A stretch of 64,000 bases of DNA from Microcoleus sp. bin38.metabat.b11b12b14.051 (GCF_013299165.1 NZ_JAAFKD010000013.1:1-64000); one strand, 5' to 3'; shown: positions 9,339 through 18,951, numbered from the stretch's first letter. Notes: generated by a model from the letters alone, not told the origin. Translations and numbers: made by a program.

Positions 9339-9390
9339 TCGATTTTGGATTTTGGATTTTGGATTTTGGATTTTAGATTTTAGATAAGAC

Positions 9391-9565
9391 GGCGGTTGAA
9401 ACCGCGTCTACACGAACCAAGTCTGCACTTCGGCAAGCTCAGCGACCACCTCCGCAGACTAAGAAACATCACGCGATTTTCATGGCCGGTTCTTCAACCC
9501 GCGGAGGTGGTCGCTGAGCTTGTCGAAGTGCGGGTTTTGTTTGTGTCGCCGCGGTTTCAACCGCC
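9391..9565. repeat. Long imperfect inverted repeat (MITE-like)
   Basis: The two ends are inverted copies: GGCGGTTGAAACCGC at 9391-9405 and GCGGTTTCAACCGCC at 9551-9565. Inside them a second pair of about 31 bp (GCACTTCGGCAAGCTCAGCG near 9426, and its complement ending near 9530) matches almost perfectly. No coding capacity and no clear target duplication were found. The preceding 9340-9385 is a run of GATTTT(A/G) short repeats. Confidence 0.65.
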
Positions 9566-9588
9566 GGGTATTCTGCGAGTTGGGGAAA

Positions 9589-9717
9589 GAAGGACTGAAG
9601 TCCTCACTACGAACCTTTAAGAAGGACTGAAGTCCTCACTACGAACCTTTAAGAAGGACTGAAGTCCTCACTACGAACCTAATTTTTAAGAAGGACTGAA
9701 GTCCTCACTACGAACCT
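9589..9717. repeat. Tandem/dispersed repeat, four copies of a ~27-bp GGACTGAAGTCC unit
   Basis: Four copies of GAAGGACTGAAGTCCTCAC followed by TACGAACCT, spaced 32, 32 and 37 bp. The core GGACTGAAGTCC is palindromic. Related copies occur near 7423, 18390, 44911 and 59711. Confidence 0.75.
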
Positions 9718-9733
9718 TGGGAAATTAACTGTT

Positions 9734-10693
9734 TTAGAAGTTCCACATGACTGGGTTGTCATCTAAACTATCTGTAACTGTTCGCCCGATCGCGTCAATC
9801 TCTTTTAAGTCCTCCTGACTCAACTTTATCTCGGCAGCTTTCGCATTGTCGGTGGCTTGTTTTGCGTCGCGGGCGCCGACAATTGCATTGGTTTGTGGCT
9901 GTGCAATCAACCATGCTAATGCTAAGTTTCCTAAGCTTGTCTGGTGGCGATCGGCAATTGGCCTGAGTTGATTTAATGCTGTTTGCACTCGGGCATAATT
10001 TTCTGTGATGAACAGCTTATTTTTGGCGCGGTGATCGCCTTCTGCAAATTTGTGCTCTGGCCCGAATTTACCTGTCAATATTCCTTGAGCTAGAGATGAA
10101 TAGGCAATGATTGAGATATGATTGTCGGCACAGTAGGGCATGGCGTCTTTTTCTACCGATCGCCAAAACAAAGAATAGGGCGGTTGTAGGCTGTCGATGC
10201 GTCCGTGTTGGGCGGCTTCTGCTATCTGGGCGCGGGAAAAGTTGGAAACGCCGATCGCCCGAATCTTCCCCTGTTCCTTTAATTTGTTCAGCGCGTCCAT
10301 TGTTTCGGTAATTGGTACAGATTCGGAATTCCAAGTGCCGGCGGGCCAGTGGATTTGGTAAAGGTCGATATAATCGGTGTTGAGGTTTTTTAGCGATCGA
10401 TCGCACGCCTCGACTACCAAATCGGGTTTCAGGTGGTTGGCGAAGACTTTGCTAGCATAAATTACTTGCGATCGCACATCCGACAGCGCTTTACCGATAA
10501 TTTGTTCGGAATGTCCTTCGCCGTAAACCTCAGCGGTATCAAAGGTAGTAATACCGGCATCAAAAGCGGCGCGCATGGCTTTGACAGTTTCGGCATCGTC
10601 AATTCCCACCCACATCCGTTTCCCGGCTTGCCAAGTCCCCATAATGATCGGGGTAATTTGAATTTCTGATGTCCCTAATTGTCGCTTTTCCAT
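9734..10693 (-). CDS. Aldo/keto reductase family oxidoreductase
   Basis: This 319-residue protein is an NADPH-dependent aldo/keto reductase with a TIM-barrel fold. The catalytic tetrad is complete: D52 and Y57 in FDTAEVYGEGHSE, K82 in IYASKVF, and H115 in LYQIHWP. Further family motifs are GVSNF, SIIAYSSLAQGILTGKFG and the cofactor-binding AIVGARDAKQATDN near the C-terminus. Length and motifs fit the YajO/Tas-like group that reduces small aldehydes or ketones. It stands alone on the minus strand, divergent from the DUF1802 gene, with 126 bp between their starts that should hold both promoters. The physiological substrate cannot be deduced. Confidence 0.9.
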   Translation of the reverse strand: MEKRQLGTSEIQITPIIMGTWQAGKRMWVGIDDAETVKAMRAAFDAGITTFDTAEVYGEGHSEQIIGKALSDVRSQVIYASKVFANHLKPDLVVEACDRSLKNLNTDYIDLYQIHWPAGTWNSESVPITETMDALNKLKEQGKIRAIGVSNFSRAQIAEAAQHGRIDSLQPPYSLFWRSVEKDAMPYCADNHISIIAYSSLAQGILTGKFGPEHKFAEGDHRAKNKLFITENYARVQTALNQLRPIADRHQTSLGNLALAWLIAQPQTNAIVGARDAKQATDNAKAAEIKLSQEDLKEIDAIGRTVTDSLDDNPVMWNF

Positions 10694-10819
10694 AGCTACA
10701 GCCCTAATTTGAATTTTTACTATTTACTATCAAGCTATCTAATTTTAACAGAAAAAAGTTGCTATAATTACTTTAAAGTACCAATTCTCTCGGTTTGGTG
10801 AAAACCCAAATCAATTCCT

Positions 10820-11431
10820 ATGAAATCCACCACTCGTGCGCTAAAAGAATGGAATGTAGCCGTTAATGCTTTGGAAACAGGCAGAACGATTGTGCTGTTG
10901 CGAAAGGGAGGCATTCGCGAGCAAGCAGGACAGTTTAATGTGGCTGACAAGCAGGTTTTGCTATATCCAACTTTTGAACACCAACAGCCGGATTTGTTGA
11001 AGCCGGATTTGGCGAGTCAGGTAAAAATTGTAGAATCTGGTTGGCATCCAGAAAATATTAGGATTGGCAGTTGGGCTGAAATTACTGATGCTTTTTTGGT
11101 GGCTTGGGAGCCAGCAATTAAGGCGCTGTTTCCTTACCATGTTTGGAATGAAAAATTTGTAGCCGATCGCCTGAAATGGAAACAAAATCAGCCAATTTAT
11201 ATTTTATTGCTGCGCGCTTACCGCCTCGCAGAAATAGCAGAAATCCCTTACATTTCTGAATACGGTGGTTGCCGTTCTTGGATTGATTTGGCGGCTCCGA
11301 TTTCGCTGGAGGGCAGTGAAGCTGTTTTGAGCGATCGAGAATACGCGGCACGCTCAAACGAAATCCGCAGTCTGATGGCGAATCCTCCTAATGCCGATGC
11401 TTTGGCAAAAATCACAACGCTGGCGGTTTAA
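10820..11431 (+). CDS. DUF1802 family protein
   Basis: This 203-residue soluble protein fits DUF1802, a family common in cyanobacteria. Characteristic stretches are ALKEWNVAVNALETGRTIVL, LLRKGGIRE near residue 32, YPTFEHQQPDLLKP, and LLLRAYRL. The N-terminal segment recurs in proteins where it sits beside restriction-like or nucleotide-handling domains, but no biochemical function is established for the family. The ATG at 10820 matches the usual N-terminus. It is monocistronic as far as can be seen, divergent from the aldo/keto reductase. Confidence 0.82.
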   Translation: MKSTTRALKEWNVAVNALETGRTIVLLRKGGIREQAGQFNVADKQVLLYPTFEHQQPDLLKPDLASQVKIVESGWHPENIRIGSWAEITDAFLVAWEPAIKALFPYHVWNEKFVADRLKWKQNQPIYILLLRAYRLAEIAEIPYISEYGGCRSWIDLAAPISLEGSEAVLSDREYAARSNEIRSLMANPPNADALAKITTLAV

Positions 11432-11692
11432 AATTTATGCACGTATAACTTGTTGCAAGTAGATAGAATGTATTGGTATTGTTGTATGGGTAGCAAGGAT
11501 GAGGCTTTTTAAGCCGATACCAAAAATATACTTTCTGGGTTTGGCTGGTGTTTTCCAATTATCTGTTACACATTATATCTGTACGATCGCTCCGATGAAT
11601 GTTCGTCAATGGAAGGGAAGCATCCAGACTTTACAGGATGGCTGCTGTGAAATCGACAGGCAGATCGATGGCGCTAGCAAGGAAGGTGGGCG

Positions 11693-14600
11693 ATGAGTCA
11701 GATCCAGCGCACTGTCTTGATTGTCGATCGCAGCCCGGAAGACTGCCAGATGTACCAGCGGTACCTACTGCGCGATCGCGAATACCAGTACAAAATCGTC
11801 GCAGCGCAGTCTGGCAAAGAAGGGCTGGGGCTGTGGGAAGGGCACCAGCCGGATCTGGTGTTGCTCGATTATCGGCTGCCAGATATGGACGGTTTGGAAT
11901 TTATCGCCCAACTGCGAAGCAAAATAGTATCGCAACAATATTTGCCTGTAATTGTGGTGGCGGGGTTCGGTAACGAGACGATCGCCGTCGAAGCAATCAA
12001 AGCCGGCGCCCAAGACTATCTAATCAAAGAACAAATTGCGCCGGATAGTTTGCGGCTGGCGGTGAACGGGACGATCGAAAAAGCTCAATTGCACGCCAAG
12101 TTGCAACAAAACGAAGAACGCTTGCACCTAGCTTTGAAAGCCGCTGGCATGGGTACTTGGGAATGGCAAATTCCTAACAATTGTGTGGTGTGGTCTAATC
12201 TGGTAGGGCCGATTTTTGGTCTGCCACTAGGTACTTCTCTGGCAAGTTATGAAGATTTTATCCAACTTGTGCATCCCGAAGACCGGGAAATTATTGGTCG
12301 GGCTATAACCCGTACCCTTGAGACAGGGATTAATTATGAAGTTGAATTTCGCACTGTCTGGGCCGATGGCTCGCTGCATTGGGTAGGCGCTAAAGGGCAA
12401 CTTTACTATGACTGGGCGGACAAACCGCTGCGGCTCCTGGGGACAGTGGTAGACCTCACTTTGTCGAAACAGGCAGAAGCAGAACGCCTGCAACAAGTTA
12501 AGCGAGAGCGGGCGATCGCCCTGATTGCCCAACAAGTTCACCAATCGCTAGATTTAGAGAGTGTTTTGCACACAACCGTAGAGTCGGTGCGACAGTTTCT
12601 CGACACGGATCGGGCGATCGTGTTTCGTTTGCAGCCGGATGGCGACGGCACTGTGGTAGCAGAGTCGGTGGGGCCTCCGTGGCGATCAATCCTAGCTTCC
12701 CAAATCTACGATCCCTGTTTGGCCGAGAGTTATCTCGAACCCTACCGTCAAGGATTGGTGACGGCAAAAACAGATATTTACGATGGCTCGATCGACCCTT
12801 GTCACGTCGAATTGCTGACTCAATTTCAAATCAGAGCAAATCTAGTTGTACCGATCTTGCACGAAAACCAGTGTTGGGGACTGCTGATAGTCCATCACTG
12901 CCAAGCCCCCCGCCTGTGGCAACCCTTAGAAACTGATTTGCTACAGCAGTTGGCTCAGCAAGTGAGCATCGCCATCCGGCAAGCCGAGCTCTATCAGCAA
13001 GCACAACACGAACTGCAAGAGCGCCAGCGCACAGAAGCAATTTTGCGGGACAGCGAAGAACGCTTCCGCCAGTTAGCAGAAAACATCAATGCTGTGTTCT
13101 GGATTTCCGATTATCCCTCACGGCGATTGATTTATGTCAGTCCCGCTTACGAACGGCTGTGGGGATTGAACCCCCAGTGTTTGTATGACGATCCTCAGGT
13201 TTGGCTGGATTTGGTGCATCCAGAACACCGCGAATCCAACGCGCGAGCGTTTCAGGAAAAAGCGGTTCAGGGCAAGTTCGATGAAGAGTACCGGATTGTT
13301 TTACCCTCGGGCGCTGTACGCTGGGTGAGAGACCGCTGTTTTCCGGTCAAAGACGAGGCAGGAAATATTTATCGGTTCACAGGGATTACTGAGGATATTA
13401 CCGATCGCAAACAGGCAGAAATCGCTTTGCAAGAAAGCGAACGCCAGTTTGGAACTCTGGCAGAAGCCTCTCCCACTGCCATTTTCCGGTTCGATCTTGA
13501 AAATAACTGTCTCTATGTCAACCGCCGTTGGGGGGAAATGACGGGGCGATCGGTAGAAGATGCCTTGGGGATGGGATGGCTGCAAACTTTGCATCCCGAG
13601 GAACACGAGCGTCTGGCGAGGGAATGGGTGCAGTGGTGTGAACAACCTGAGCCTAGGGGAATTTACCAGAACGAGGGCAGGCACGTACACCCGGACGGCA
13701 GCATTACCTGGTACTACACGCAGTCGCTGCCCTACCTAGACAGCAGTGGAACGGTGACGGGCTACGTGGGAACTCTGATCGACATTACCGATCGCAAACA
13801 AGCTGAGGAACAGATCCGCCACAGCGAAGAACGCTATCGATATTTAGCCGAATCAATCCCGCAATTGGTATGGACAGCAAACGTTGAGGGGATGTTGCTC
13901 GATGTCAACCAACGCTGGTTAGATTTCACGGGCTTGACGCTAGCACAAGCTCAAGCCGAAGGTTGGCCGGCGGTTATCCATCCTGAGGATGTCTCTATGA
14001 TGGGCGATCGCTGGATGTCTGCTCAACAACAGGGCAGCCCTTATCAAGCCGAAGGTCGATTGCGGCGCTGCGACGGCGTTTATCGCTGGTTTCTGCACCA
14101 AGCTATTCCCGTGAAGAATGAATTCGATCGGGTACTGAAATGGTTCGGTACGGCGACTGATATTGAAGACCAAAAATGCTTGGAAGAGCAGCGCGAGAGT
14201 ATATTACAGCAGGAAAAAGCTCTGCGCGCAGCAGCGGAAAAAGCTAACCGCAGTAAGGATGAGTTTCTGGCTGTGCTTTCTCACGAATTGCGATCGCCCC
14301 TGAATCCAATCTTGGGATGGACGCAACTGCTGCAAACTCAAGCCTTGAATGCGGCTCAAACTGCTAAAGCTTTAGAAACGATCGAACGCAATGCCAAATT
14401 GCAGACTCAATTGATTGACGATTTGCTCGATATTGCGGGGATTATGCACGGCAAAATGCGTTTGAACTCAGCCCCGCTGAATTTGACTTTGGCTGTGGAA
14501 TCTGCGATCGATACGGTGAAAGCGGCAGCCGCTGCGAAGTCGATCGAGATTTATCCGCTGCTGTCGGAGTTGGGGCTGGTGTTGGGCGATGCGGTGCGAC

Positions 14601-14992
14601 TCCAGCAAATTATCTGGAACTTGCTGTCGAATGCGATTAAGTTTACTCCGAATGGTGGCAGAGTGGAGGTGCGTCTGGAGCGATCGGACGTTAGCGGATC
14701 TCTGGCAGAGGATCGGGCGATGATTGTCGTCAGCGATACTGGTAAAGGCATCCACCCTGACTTTTTGCTGTCTATTTTTGATTCTTTCTACCAGGAAGAT
14801 GTGTCTCTGACGCGCAAATATGGCGGGCTGGGATTGGGATTGGCGATCGTCCGCCACTTAGTGGAAGCACACGAGGGAACGATTGTCGCCGAGAGTGGGG
14901 GCGAGAATCAGGGTTCTACTTTTACGGTGAGTTTGCCGCTTTTGAACTCTGAGCTAGAAATGAATGTTGTAGAGAAAGTGCGATCGGCTTAA
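11693..14992 (+). CDS. Hybrid sensor histidine kinase (REC-PAS-GAF-PAS-PAS-PAS-HisKA-HATPase), possible cyanobacteriochrome
   Basis: This 1099-residue cytoplasmic signalling protein begins with a response-regulator receiver domain (residues 1-125, phosphoacceptor D59 in [13 protein letters not shown]). A PAS domain (about 145-270), a GAF domain (about 285-445) and three PAS/PAC units (about 460-840) follow, then HisKA with H864 ([13 protein letters not shown]) and an HATPase with [20 protein letters not shown] and [12 protein letters not shown]. There are no membrane segments. The GAF domain carries DPCHVELL followed by ANLVVPI (Cys370-His371), the pattern of the bilin-binding Cys-His pair of cyanobacteriochromes, so it may sense light; this is inference. 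The N-terminal receiver suggests input from another kinase. A 65-codon frame ending in an ATGA overlap with this start (11499-11696) is doubtful. Confidence 0.93.
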   Translation: MSQIQRTVLIVDRSPEDCQMYQRYLLRDREYQYKIVAAQSGKEGLGLWEGHQPDLVLLDYRLPDMDGLEFIAQLRSKIVSQQYLPVIVVAGFGNETIAVEAIKAGAQDYLIKEQIAPDSLRLAVNGTIEKAQLHAKLQQNEERLHLALKAAGMGTWEWQIPNNCVVWSNLVGPIFGLPLGTSLASYEDFIQLVHPEDREIIGRAITRTLETGINYEVEFRTVWADGSLHWVGAKGQLYYDWADKPLRLLGTVVDLTLSKQAEAERLQQVKRERAIALIAQQVHQSLDLESVLHTTVESVRQFLDTDRAIVFRLQPDGDGTVVAESVGPPWRSILASQIYDPCLAESYLEPYRQGLVTAKTDIYDGSIDPCHVELLTQFQIRANLVVPILHENQCWGLLIVHHCQAPRLWQPLETDLLQQLAQQVSIAIRQAELYQQAQHELQERQRTEAILRDSEERFRQLAENINAVFWISDYPSRRLIYVSPAYERLWGLNPQCLYDDPQVWLDLVHPEHRESNARAFQEKAVQGKFDEEYRIVLPSGAVRWVRDRCFPVKDEAGNIYRFTGITEDITDRKQAEIALQESERQFGTLAEASPTAIFRFDLENNCLYVNRRWGEMTGRSVEDALGMGWLQTLHPEEHERLAREWVQWCEQPEPRGIYQNEGRHVHPDGSITWYYTQSLPYLDSSGTVTGYVGTLIDITDRKQAEEQIRHSEERYRYLAESIPQLVWTANVEGMLLDVNQRWLDFTGLTLAQAQAEGWPAVIHPEDVSMMGDRWMSAQQQGSPYQAEGRLRRCDGVYRWFLHQAIPVKNEFDRVLKWFGTATDIEDQKCLEEQRESILQQEKALRAAAEKANRSKDEFLAVLSHELRSPLNPILGWTQLLQTQALNAAQTAKALETIERNAKLQTQLIDDLLDIAGIMHGKMRLNSAPLNLTLAVESAIDTVKAAAAAKSIEIYPLLSELGLVLGDAVRLQQIIWNLLSNAIKFTPNGGRVEVRLERSDVSGSLAEDRAMIVVSDTGKGIHPDFLLSIFDSFYQEDVSLTRKYGGLGLGLAIVRHLVEAHEGTIVAESGGENQGSTFTVSLPLLNSELEMNVVEKVRSA

Positions 14993-15026
14993 CAATCTTT
15001 CCCCAAGTTTGCAATGTTGAGATCTT

Positions 15027-15285
15027 GCGCTTCAGCGCTATCTTAGGTACGTAGTTGCGCTTCAGCGCTATCTTAGGTACGTAGTTGCGCTTCAGCGCTA
15101 TCTTAGGTACGTAGTTGCGCTTCAGCGCTATCTTAGGTACGTAGTTGCGCTTCAGCGCTATCTTAGGTACGTAGTTGCGCTTCAGCGCTATCTTAGGTAC
15201 GTAGTTGCGCTTCAGCGCTATCTTAGGTACGTAGTTGCGCTTCAGCGCTATCTTAGGTACGTAGTTGCGCTTCAGCGCTATCTTA
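15027..15285. repeat. 30-bp tandem repeat, 8.6 copies
   Basis: Eight identical 30-bp units starting GCGCTTCAGCGCTATCTTAG and ending with GTACGTAGTT, plus a partial ninth. Each has the hairpin GCGCT-tc-AGCGC. Because 30 is a multiple of three, a spurious minus-strand frame with KIALKRNYVP repeats crosses it. It lies between two convergent genes; GCGCTTAAGCGC follows at 15301. Confidence 0.9.
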
Positions 15286-15346
15286 ACATATAAGATAATA
15301 GCGCTTAAGCGCAACAACATACTTTGATTTAAAATGGTGAACGATT

Positions 15347-16024
15347 TCATTCCTCTTTAACAGTTTTTAATGTACTTTTCGAGAGGCGCCCTTCCACGAA
15401 ACCCAGCCCAAAATCCGCAGCTAAGGCGATCGCAGCCGCCGGAATTGCCCCTGCTAAAAGTAACTGATTGTTGACTGTAGCAACGCCGCGAAAAATCAAC
15501 ACGCCCAAACCGCCGGCACCAATTGCTGCGGCAATGGTTGCTAGCCCGATCGCAATTACCGCAGCAACTCGCACGCCCGCCAGAATCACGCCCAAGGCTA
15601 GGGGAAGTTCCACTTGCCATAACAGTTGCATATCGGTCATTCCCATGCCTGTGCCGGCCGTCACAATCGCCGGATCGACGCCGATAATGCCCGTGTAAGT
15701 GTTGCGGATAATCGGCAGTAGGGAATAGAGAGTGAGGGCGATGATTGCCGTGCGATCGCCGATTCCGCCCAAAATTGGCACTGGAATTAACAAACCAAAC
15801 AAAGCCAAACTAGGAATTGTTTGCATAATATTCGCAATGCCCAAAATCGGCTTTTTCAATTTCGGTTTTCTGGTAACTAAAATCCCTAGAGGAATCCCCA
15901 CAATAGTAGATATCACAATCGCGACTATTACTAAATATAAGTGTTCGAGCGACCTCTGAATCATCTCAGCGCCATAGCGGTTAATAAAATTCATCATTGG
16001 GTAATTCATGATTGCTAACAGCAT
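15347..16024 (-). CDS. ABC transporter permease, glycine betaine/choline (OpuBB/ProW-like)
   Basis: This 225-residue inner-membrane protein is a short permease of the osmoprotectant family (BPD_transp_1). It shows about five to six hydrophobic segments, the early STIVGIPLGILVTRKP region, IMQTIPSLALFGLLIP and the ATPase-contact loop GTGMGMTDMQLLWQVELPLA (EAA-like loop), all typical of OpuBB/OpuBD/ProW short forms. It is 14 bp downstream of the ATPase gene on the minus strand, so the pair is one transcription unit. A substrate-binding protein and a second permease, usual in Opu systems, are not present here. Substrate could be glycine betaine, choline or a related quaternary amine. Confidence 0.87.
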   Translation of the reverse strand: MLLAIMNYPMMNFINRYGAEMIQRSLEHLYLVIVAIVISTIVGIPLGILVTRKPKLKKPILGIANIMQTIPSLALFGLLIPVPILGGIGDRTAIIALTLYSLLPIIRNTYTGIIGVDPAIVTAGTGMGMTDMQLLWQVELPLALGVILAGVRVAAVIAIGLATIAAAIGAGGLGVLIFRGVATVNNQLLLAGAIPAAAIALAADFGLGFVEGRLSKSTLKTVKEE

Positions 16025-16038
16025 TCAAATTTAGCTAA

Positions 16039-16779
16039 TTAAAAAGATTCCAAAAATGCGCGAGCTTCTGGATGCTGAGATTGCAGAAATTCATCCGGTG
16101 CCGCCAATTCAACTAACCTTCCGTCTTGCATCAAACCAATTCTAGAGGCTAAATAAAAAGCTTCTTGAATGCCGTGAGTCACAAAAATCACTGTTTTAGA
16201 TAGTTGCTGTTGCAATTGATAGAATTCCCGCTGCAATTCCAGGCGAGTAATAGGATCTAAAGCACCAAACGGTTCGTCCATTAACAGCAGCGGAGGGTCG
16301 GCTGCAAGTGCTCTGGCGACGCCTACCCGCTGTCGTTGTCCGCCGGATAACTGATGGGGATAGCGTTTGGCGAAGTGCTGGGGATCGAGGTTGACTAATT
16401 CTAACAGTTGGCGGACGCGAGATTTAATGCGATCGCCCTCCCAGCCTTCCAATTTTGGCACTAAACCGACGTTTTGCTCAACGGTAAAGTGGGGAAACAA
16501 GCCGATTTCTTGAATCACATAGCCAATTTTTCGCCGCAGTTGAATTGAATCCCACTGAGTTGTCGGTTTTCCCATGACAATCACTTCGCCAGTGGTTGGC
16601 GTCAGTAAGTTGTTAATCAATTTCATGGTGGTAGATTTGCCACTTCCGCTGCGTCCCAGCAATACTAAAATTTCTCCTTGGTACACTTTAAAATTGAGTT
16701 TTTCTACTAAATGTCTGCGGTTGAGGCGATATGTAACGTCGAGGCATTCGACAGCAACTTCACGATTATTGACAGGCAT
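16039..16779 (-). CDS. ABC transporter ATP-binding protein, glycine betaine/choline type (OpuBA/ProV-like)
   Basis: This 246-residue ATPase energises the adjacent permease. It has Walker A (GRSGSGKST, residues 42-50), the Q-loop VIQEIGLFPHFTV, the signature LSGGQRQRVGVARAL, Walker B LLLMDEPFGALDP and the H-loop VTHGIQEA. The IGLFPHFTVEQN and DPQHFAKRYPHQLSGG segments are typical of the quaternary-amine branch. Unlike longer OpuA/ProV proteins it ends shortly after the H-loop and has no C-terminal CBS pair, which in ProV-type transporters senses ionic strength. It starts upstream of the permease (14-bp gap). Confidence 0.9.
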   Translation of the reverse strand: MPVNNREVAVECLDVTYRLNRRHLVEKLNFKVYQGEILVLLGRSGSGKSTTMKLINNLLTPTTGEVIVMGKPTTQWDSIQLRRKIGYVIQEIGLFPHFTVEQNVGLVPKLEGWEGDRIKSRVRQLLELVNLDPQHFAKRYPHQLSGGQRQRVGVARALAADPPLLLMDEPFGALDPITRLELQREFYQLQQQLSKTVIFVTHGIQEAFYLASRIGLMQDGRLVELAAPDEFLQSQHPEARAFLESF

Positions 16780-16815
16780 GATTAGTTTCGATGATGTTGG
16801 TTGTAATAAATTTTA

Positions 16816-17030
16816 ACAGTTGACAGTTGACAGTTAACAGCTTGCCCCGAGCGGAGTCGAGGGGTTGACAGTTGACAGAAGAGCCCGCCCGCGAAGTCGA
16901 GGGGTTGACAGTTGACAGCGAAGTTTTTAGGCAGGGGATTTAAGCCCCTGCCTAAAAACAATCCACCTAAAGGTGGGGGCTTAAATCCCCTGTGATGACG
17001 GTCAATTTTCGAGCATCGCAAATCTAAAAT
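16816..17030. repeat. Intergenic repeats with perfect palindromic hairpin
   Basis: Copies of TTGACAGTTGACAG alternate with GCGAAGTCGAGGGG-like units. At 16924-16958 there is a perfect inverted repeat, arms TTTTTAGGCAGGGG and CCCCTGCCTAAAAA, which could terminate transcription in both directions between the two minus-strand genes. A second hairpin (CCACCT-aaa-GGTGG) follows. Confidence 0.7.
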
Positions 17031-17588
17031 CTAACATTTAAAATTGTCTTGGTTTTGCCATTCTAGCAATAATGCCCGACATTGGAGGCAAGTTAATTTT
17101 TTGAGCAAGTCGCGAATTCCTTCTGGGGTGACAGGATATGCAGCACCGATGAATTCGGGGTTTACTGTGGCTGTCGGCTGCAATTCTGCTACAAAACCGT
17201 AGAGTTTTTGATTGGAGAATGAGCTGTTGATTGCCCAGCCTGTGGTGTTGATTGGTTGGATGCGGGCGATCGCACTTTCGTTGACACCTAGTTCTTTTTT
17301 GATTATAGCTGGAACTGCGGCTGCTGGCGTTGTGTCTTCTGGTAAACGACCGCCGGGAAAGTCGAGGGTTGCTGCTGCTACGCCGGGGCGATACATGGGT
17401 GGCGGAAACAGCAATTTGTCAGCTTGAATTGTTAAGACTACCACTGAATCTGCTCTTTCTACTCGCCAATATTCTACTATTTGTCCTTCGGTTGTTTCGA
17501 GATGTTCGCCAATTAGTTTTACCCAATTAGAGTTGATTTCTACAAATCTGTCTAGGGTTTTCCAGTGGGATTTTTCAGTTGAGTTCAT
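17031..17588 (-). CDS. Nudix-like protein with degenerate Nudix box
   Basis: This protein (185 residues from the ATG at 17588; an upstream ATG at 17642 would add 18) resembles Nudix hydrolases of the ADP-ribose/nucleoside-diphosphate type: EYWRVERADSVVVLTIQ precedes FPGGRLPEDTTP and a helix ending KKELGV. The canonical box G-x5-E-x7-REUxEE-xGU is only partly kept: the REUxEE core reads roughly AIIKKE, so at least two metal-binding glutamates are replaced. It may be a non-catalytic or altered member. The C-terminal half (AAYPVTPEGIRDLLKKL) is typical in length. It is alone on the minus strand. Confidence 0.65.
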   Translation of the reverse strand: MNSTEKSHWKTLDRFVEINSNWVKLIGEHLETTEGQIVEYWRVERADSVVVLTIQADKLLFPPPMYRPGVAAATLDFPGGRLPEDTTPAAAVPAIIKKELGVNESAIARIQPINTTGWAINSSFSNQKLYGFVAELQPTATVNPEFIGAAYPVTPEGIRDLLKKLTCLQCRALLLEWQNQDNFKC

Positions 17589-17650
17589 GTTGGCAGGAGG
17601 TTCGGAAACGGATGTAATGGATGTAACGGATGGATATTGCACGAGGCCCA

Positions 17651-17714
17651 GAAACCGGGTTTTTTTGCGTCTACTTCGTTGCAGCCCACAGATTGGGTAA
17701 AAAACCCGGTTTCT
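17651..17714. repeat. Dispersed palindromic element (AAACCGGGTTTTT family)
   Basis: Inverted arms GAAACCGGGTTTTTTT and AAAAAACCCGGTTTC flank about 35 bp. It belongs to the same family as the 27.8-28.5 kb tandem array. The rest of 17643-18017 has no gene I can support. Confidence 0.75.
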
Positions 17715-18017
17715 AAGAGTCGGAGTGCGTCCAAGACTGAGGAATTAAAAACTTCCTAGCCGTCGGGTGCGGTTGAGATAAATCAGATGTTTTTATCGAT
17801 CGTAATTGATAATTGTCGATCGCCCCAATAGTCGATCGGTCTTTTCAACCTTGACCCGATTTTTCCCTCGCGATTGTAAATTTTTGCTACAACAATACAC
17901 ATCTGCCCCAATAATTCAGTAGCATAAGCTACATAATCAAATTTATCTGCGCCTTCCCCAGGGTTATCGAAACCCAGCAAGGAATGCAGACTCTTAGCTC
18001 GACAGACAGGAGTAGTT

Positions 18018-18284
18018 ATGCAACTGCAAACGGATATTCGTACTTGGCAACCGCAACAAACCCTAGCCAGCGCCGCGACTGCCTTTGACTGGACAAAATT
18101 TGGCTGCGTCGTACCTGCACCCAAATTGGCTCCTTCGATGTGGGTAAAATTGTTCAATCCGCCAACAGCATTCAGTTTTGACGAAGCATGGCTGTTGTGT
18201 CAGCACTCGGAGGAAAAGTGGCTGGCTTGGATTCCTGATTATGGGGAAATTTTGTTGAGTACAAATGAATTTTGTGCTACTTAA
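18018..18284 (+). CDS. Small cyanobacterial hypothetical protein
   Basis: This is an 88-residue soluble protein with composition typical of a real gene and a GGAG ribosome site 5 bp before the ATG. Notable segments are RTWQPQQTLASAATAFDW, APSMWVKLF and EEKWLAWIPDYGEILL; the tryptophan-rich C-terminal half suggests a compact fold. I do not recognise a family or function. It is followed after 150 bp by a bidirectional terminator hairpin. Confidence 0.6.
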   Translation: MQLQTDIRTWQPQQTLASAATAFDWTKFGCVVPAPKLAPSMWVKLFNPPTAFSFDEAWLLCQHSEEKWLAWIPDYGEILLSTNEFCAT

Positions 18285-18437
18285 TAGAGAATTAGAGTTT
18301 TGCAATCCATATGCTGAGGGCTGCACAGCATATTTTTGGACAAAACCCAGTTTCTGGAAAAAAATCTCGTTTTTAGTTCTCAGAAATTAAGAAGGACTAA
18401 AGTCCTCACTACGAACCAATTAATTGACATTTTGTCA

Positions 18438-18474
18438 ACAAAAAGAGCAATAGAAAACCTATTGCTCTTTTTGT
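18438..18474. terminator. Bidirectional rho-independent terminator
   Basis: Perfect 16-bp stem ACAAAAAGAGCAATAG / CTATTGCTCTTTTTGT with a short AAAAC loop; A/T-rich arms give a U-run on either strand. It serves the minus gene at 18523-18951 and possibly the plus gene at 18018. Confidence 0.85.
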
Positions 18475-18522
18475 GTAAAAACACTCTCTAGTTTTTGTTT
18501 TCAGACAGCGGAACTTACTCGC

Positions 18523-18951
18523 TTATTTGCAAACTGCACGGTTATTTGCGTTTCTGACAATCGTGCCTACTTTGCCATTAATCTGGATCGGGTTCTTGGT
18601 GCTCGCCCGGATCAAGCGGGGCTGTTTACCCAGACATTCTTTGATGGATTCTGACCAAGTGGTGAGAGCGCGGGTGTATTCTGTACGAGTCGCTGGCGCG
18701 CGAAACTCATCGGTAATTAGGTGATCGGTAGTGATGCTAGTGTCAGTAGCAACATTGGTAATAATAGGAAAGTCAAAGGCTTTGGGCAATGTTCTTTCAG
18801 GAATTTTGCCCGGTACCATTTGGTACTTCATAGATCCGCCCTTGTAGTCAATACCTGCTTGGGGGGCTGTTTGAGCGAAGCTGGGAATAGGCAAGCTGGC
18901 TACCAATACGGTGCAGCAACTCCAAAATAATTTCGATTTCATCCGATTCAT
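18523..18951 (-). CDS. Secreted hypothetical protein
   Basis: This 142-residue protein has a Sec signal peptide (MNRMKSKLFW, then a hydrophobic core and cleavage after SFAQ/A near residue 27). The mature part has two cysteines (KECLGK and the C-terminal AVCK) that may pair. Segments such as KGGSMKYQMVPGKIPERTL and TEYTRALTTWSESIKECLG do not point to a family I know. It is exported to the periplasm or beyond. A strong terminator lies 49 bp after its stop. An in-frame ATG four codons downstream is an alternative start. Confidence 0.65.
   Translation of the reverse strand: MNRMKSKLFWSCCTVLVASLPIPSFAQTAPQAGIDYKGGSMKYQMVPGKIPERTLPKAFDFPIITNVATDTSITTDHLITDEFRAPATRTEYTRALTTWSESIKECLGKQPRLIRASTKNPIQINGKVGTIVRNANNRAVCK

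Noticed and set aside
11499-11696. 65-codon frame overlapping the histidine kinase start by ATGA
   Set aside because: The overlap is suggestive, but the sequence has no recognisable motif or good ribosome site and may be chance.
14922-15350. Minus-strand frame with KIALKRNYVP decapeptide repeats
   Set aside because: It arises from the 30-bp tandem repeat and overlaps the end of the histidine kinase gene; no ribosome site supports it.
17783-18157. Minus-strand 124-codon frame with some protein-like text (ADKFDYVAYATELLGQM)
   Set aside because: It runs through the start of the better supported plus-strand gene at 18018 and has no family match; at most a remnant in 17783-17960.
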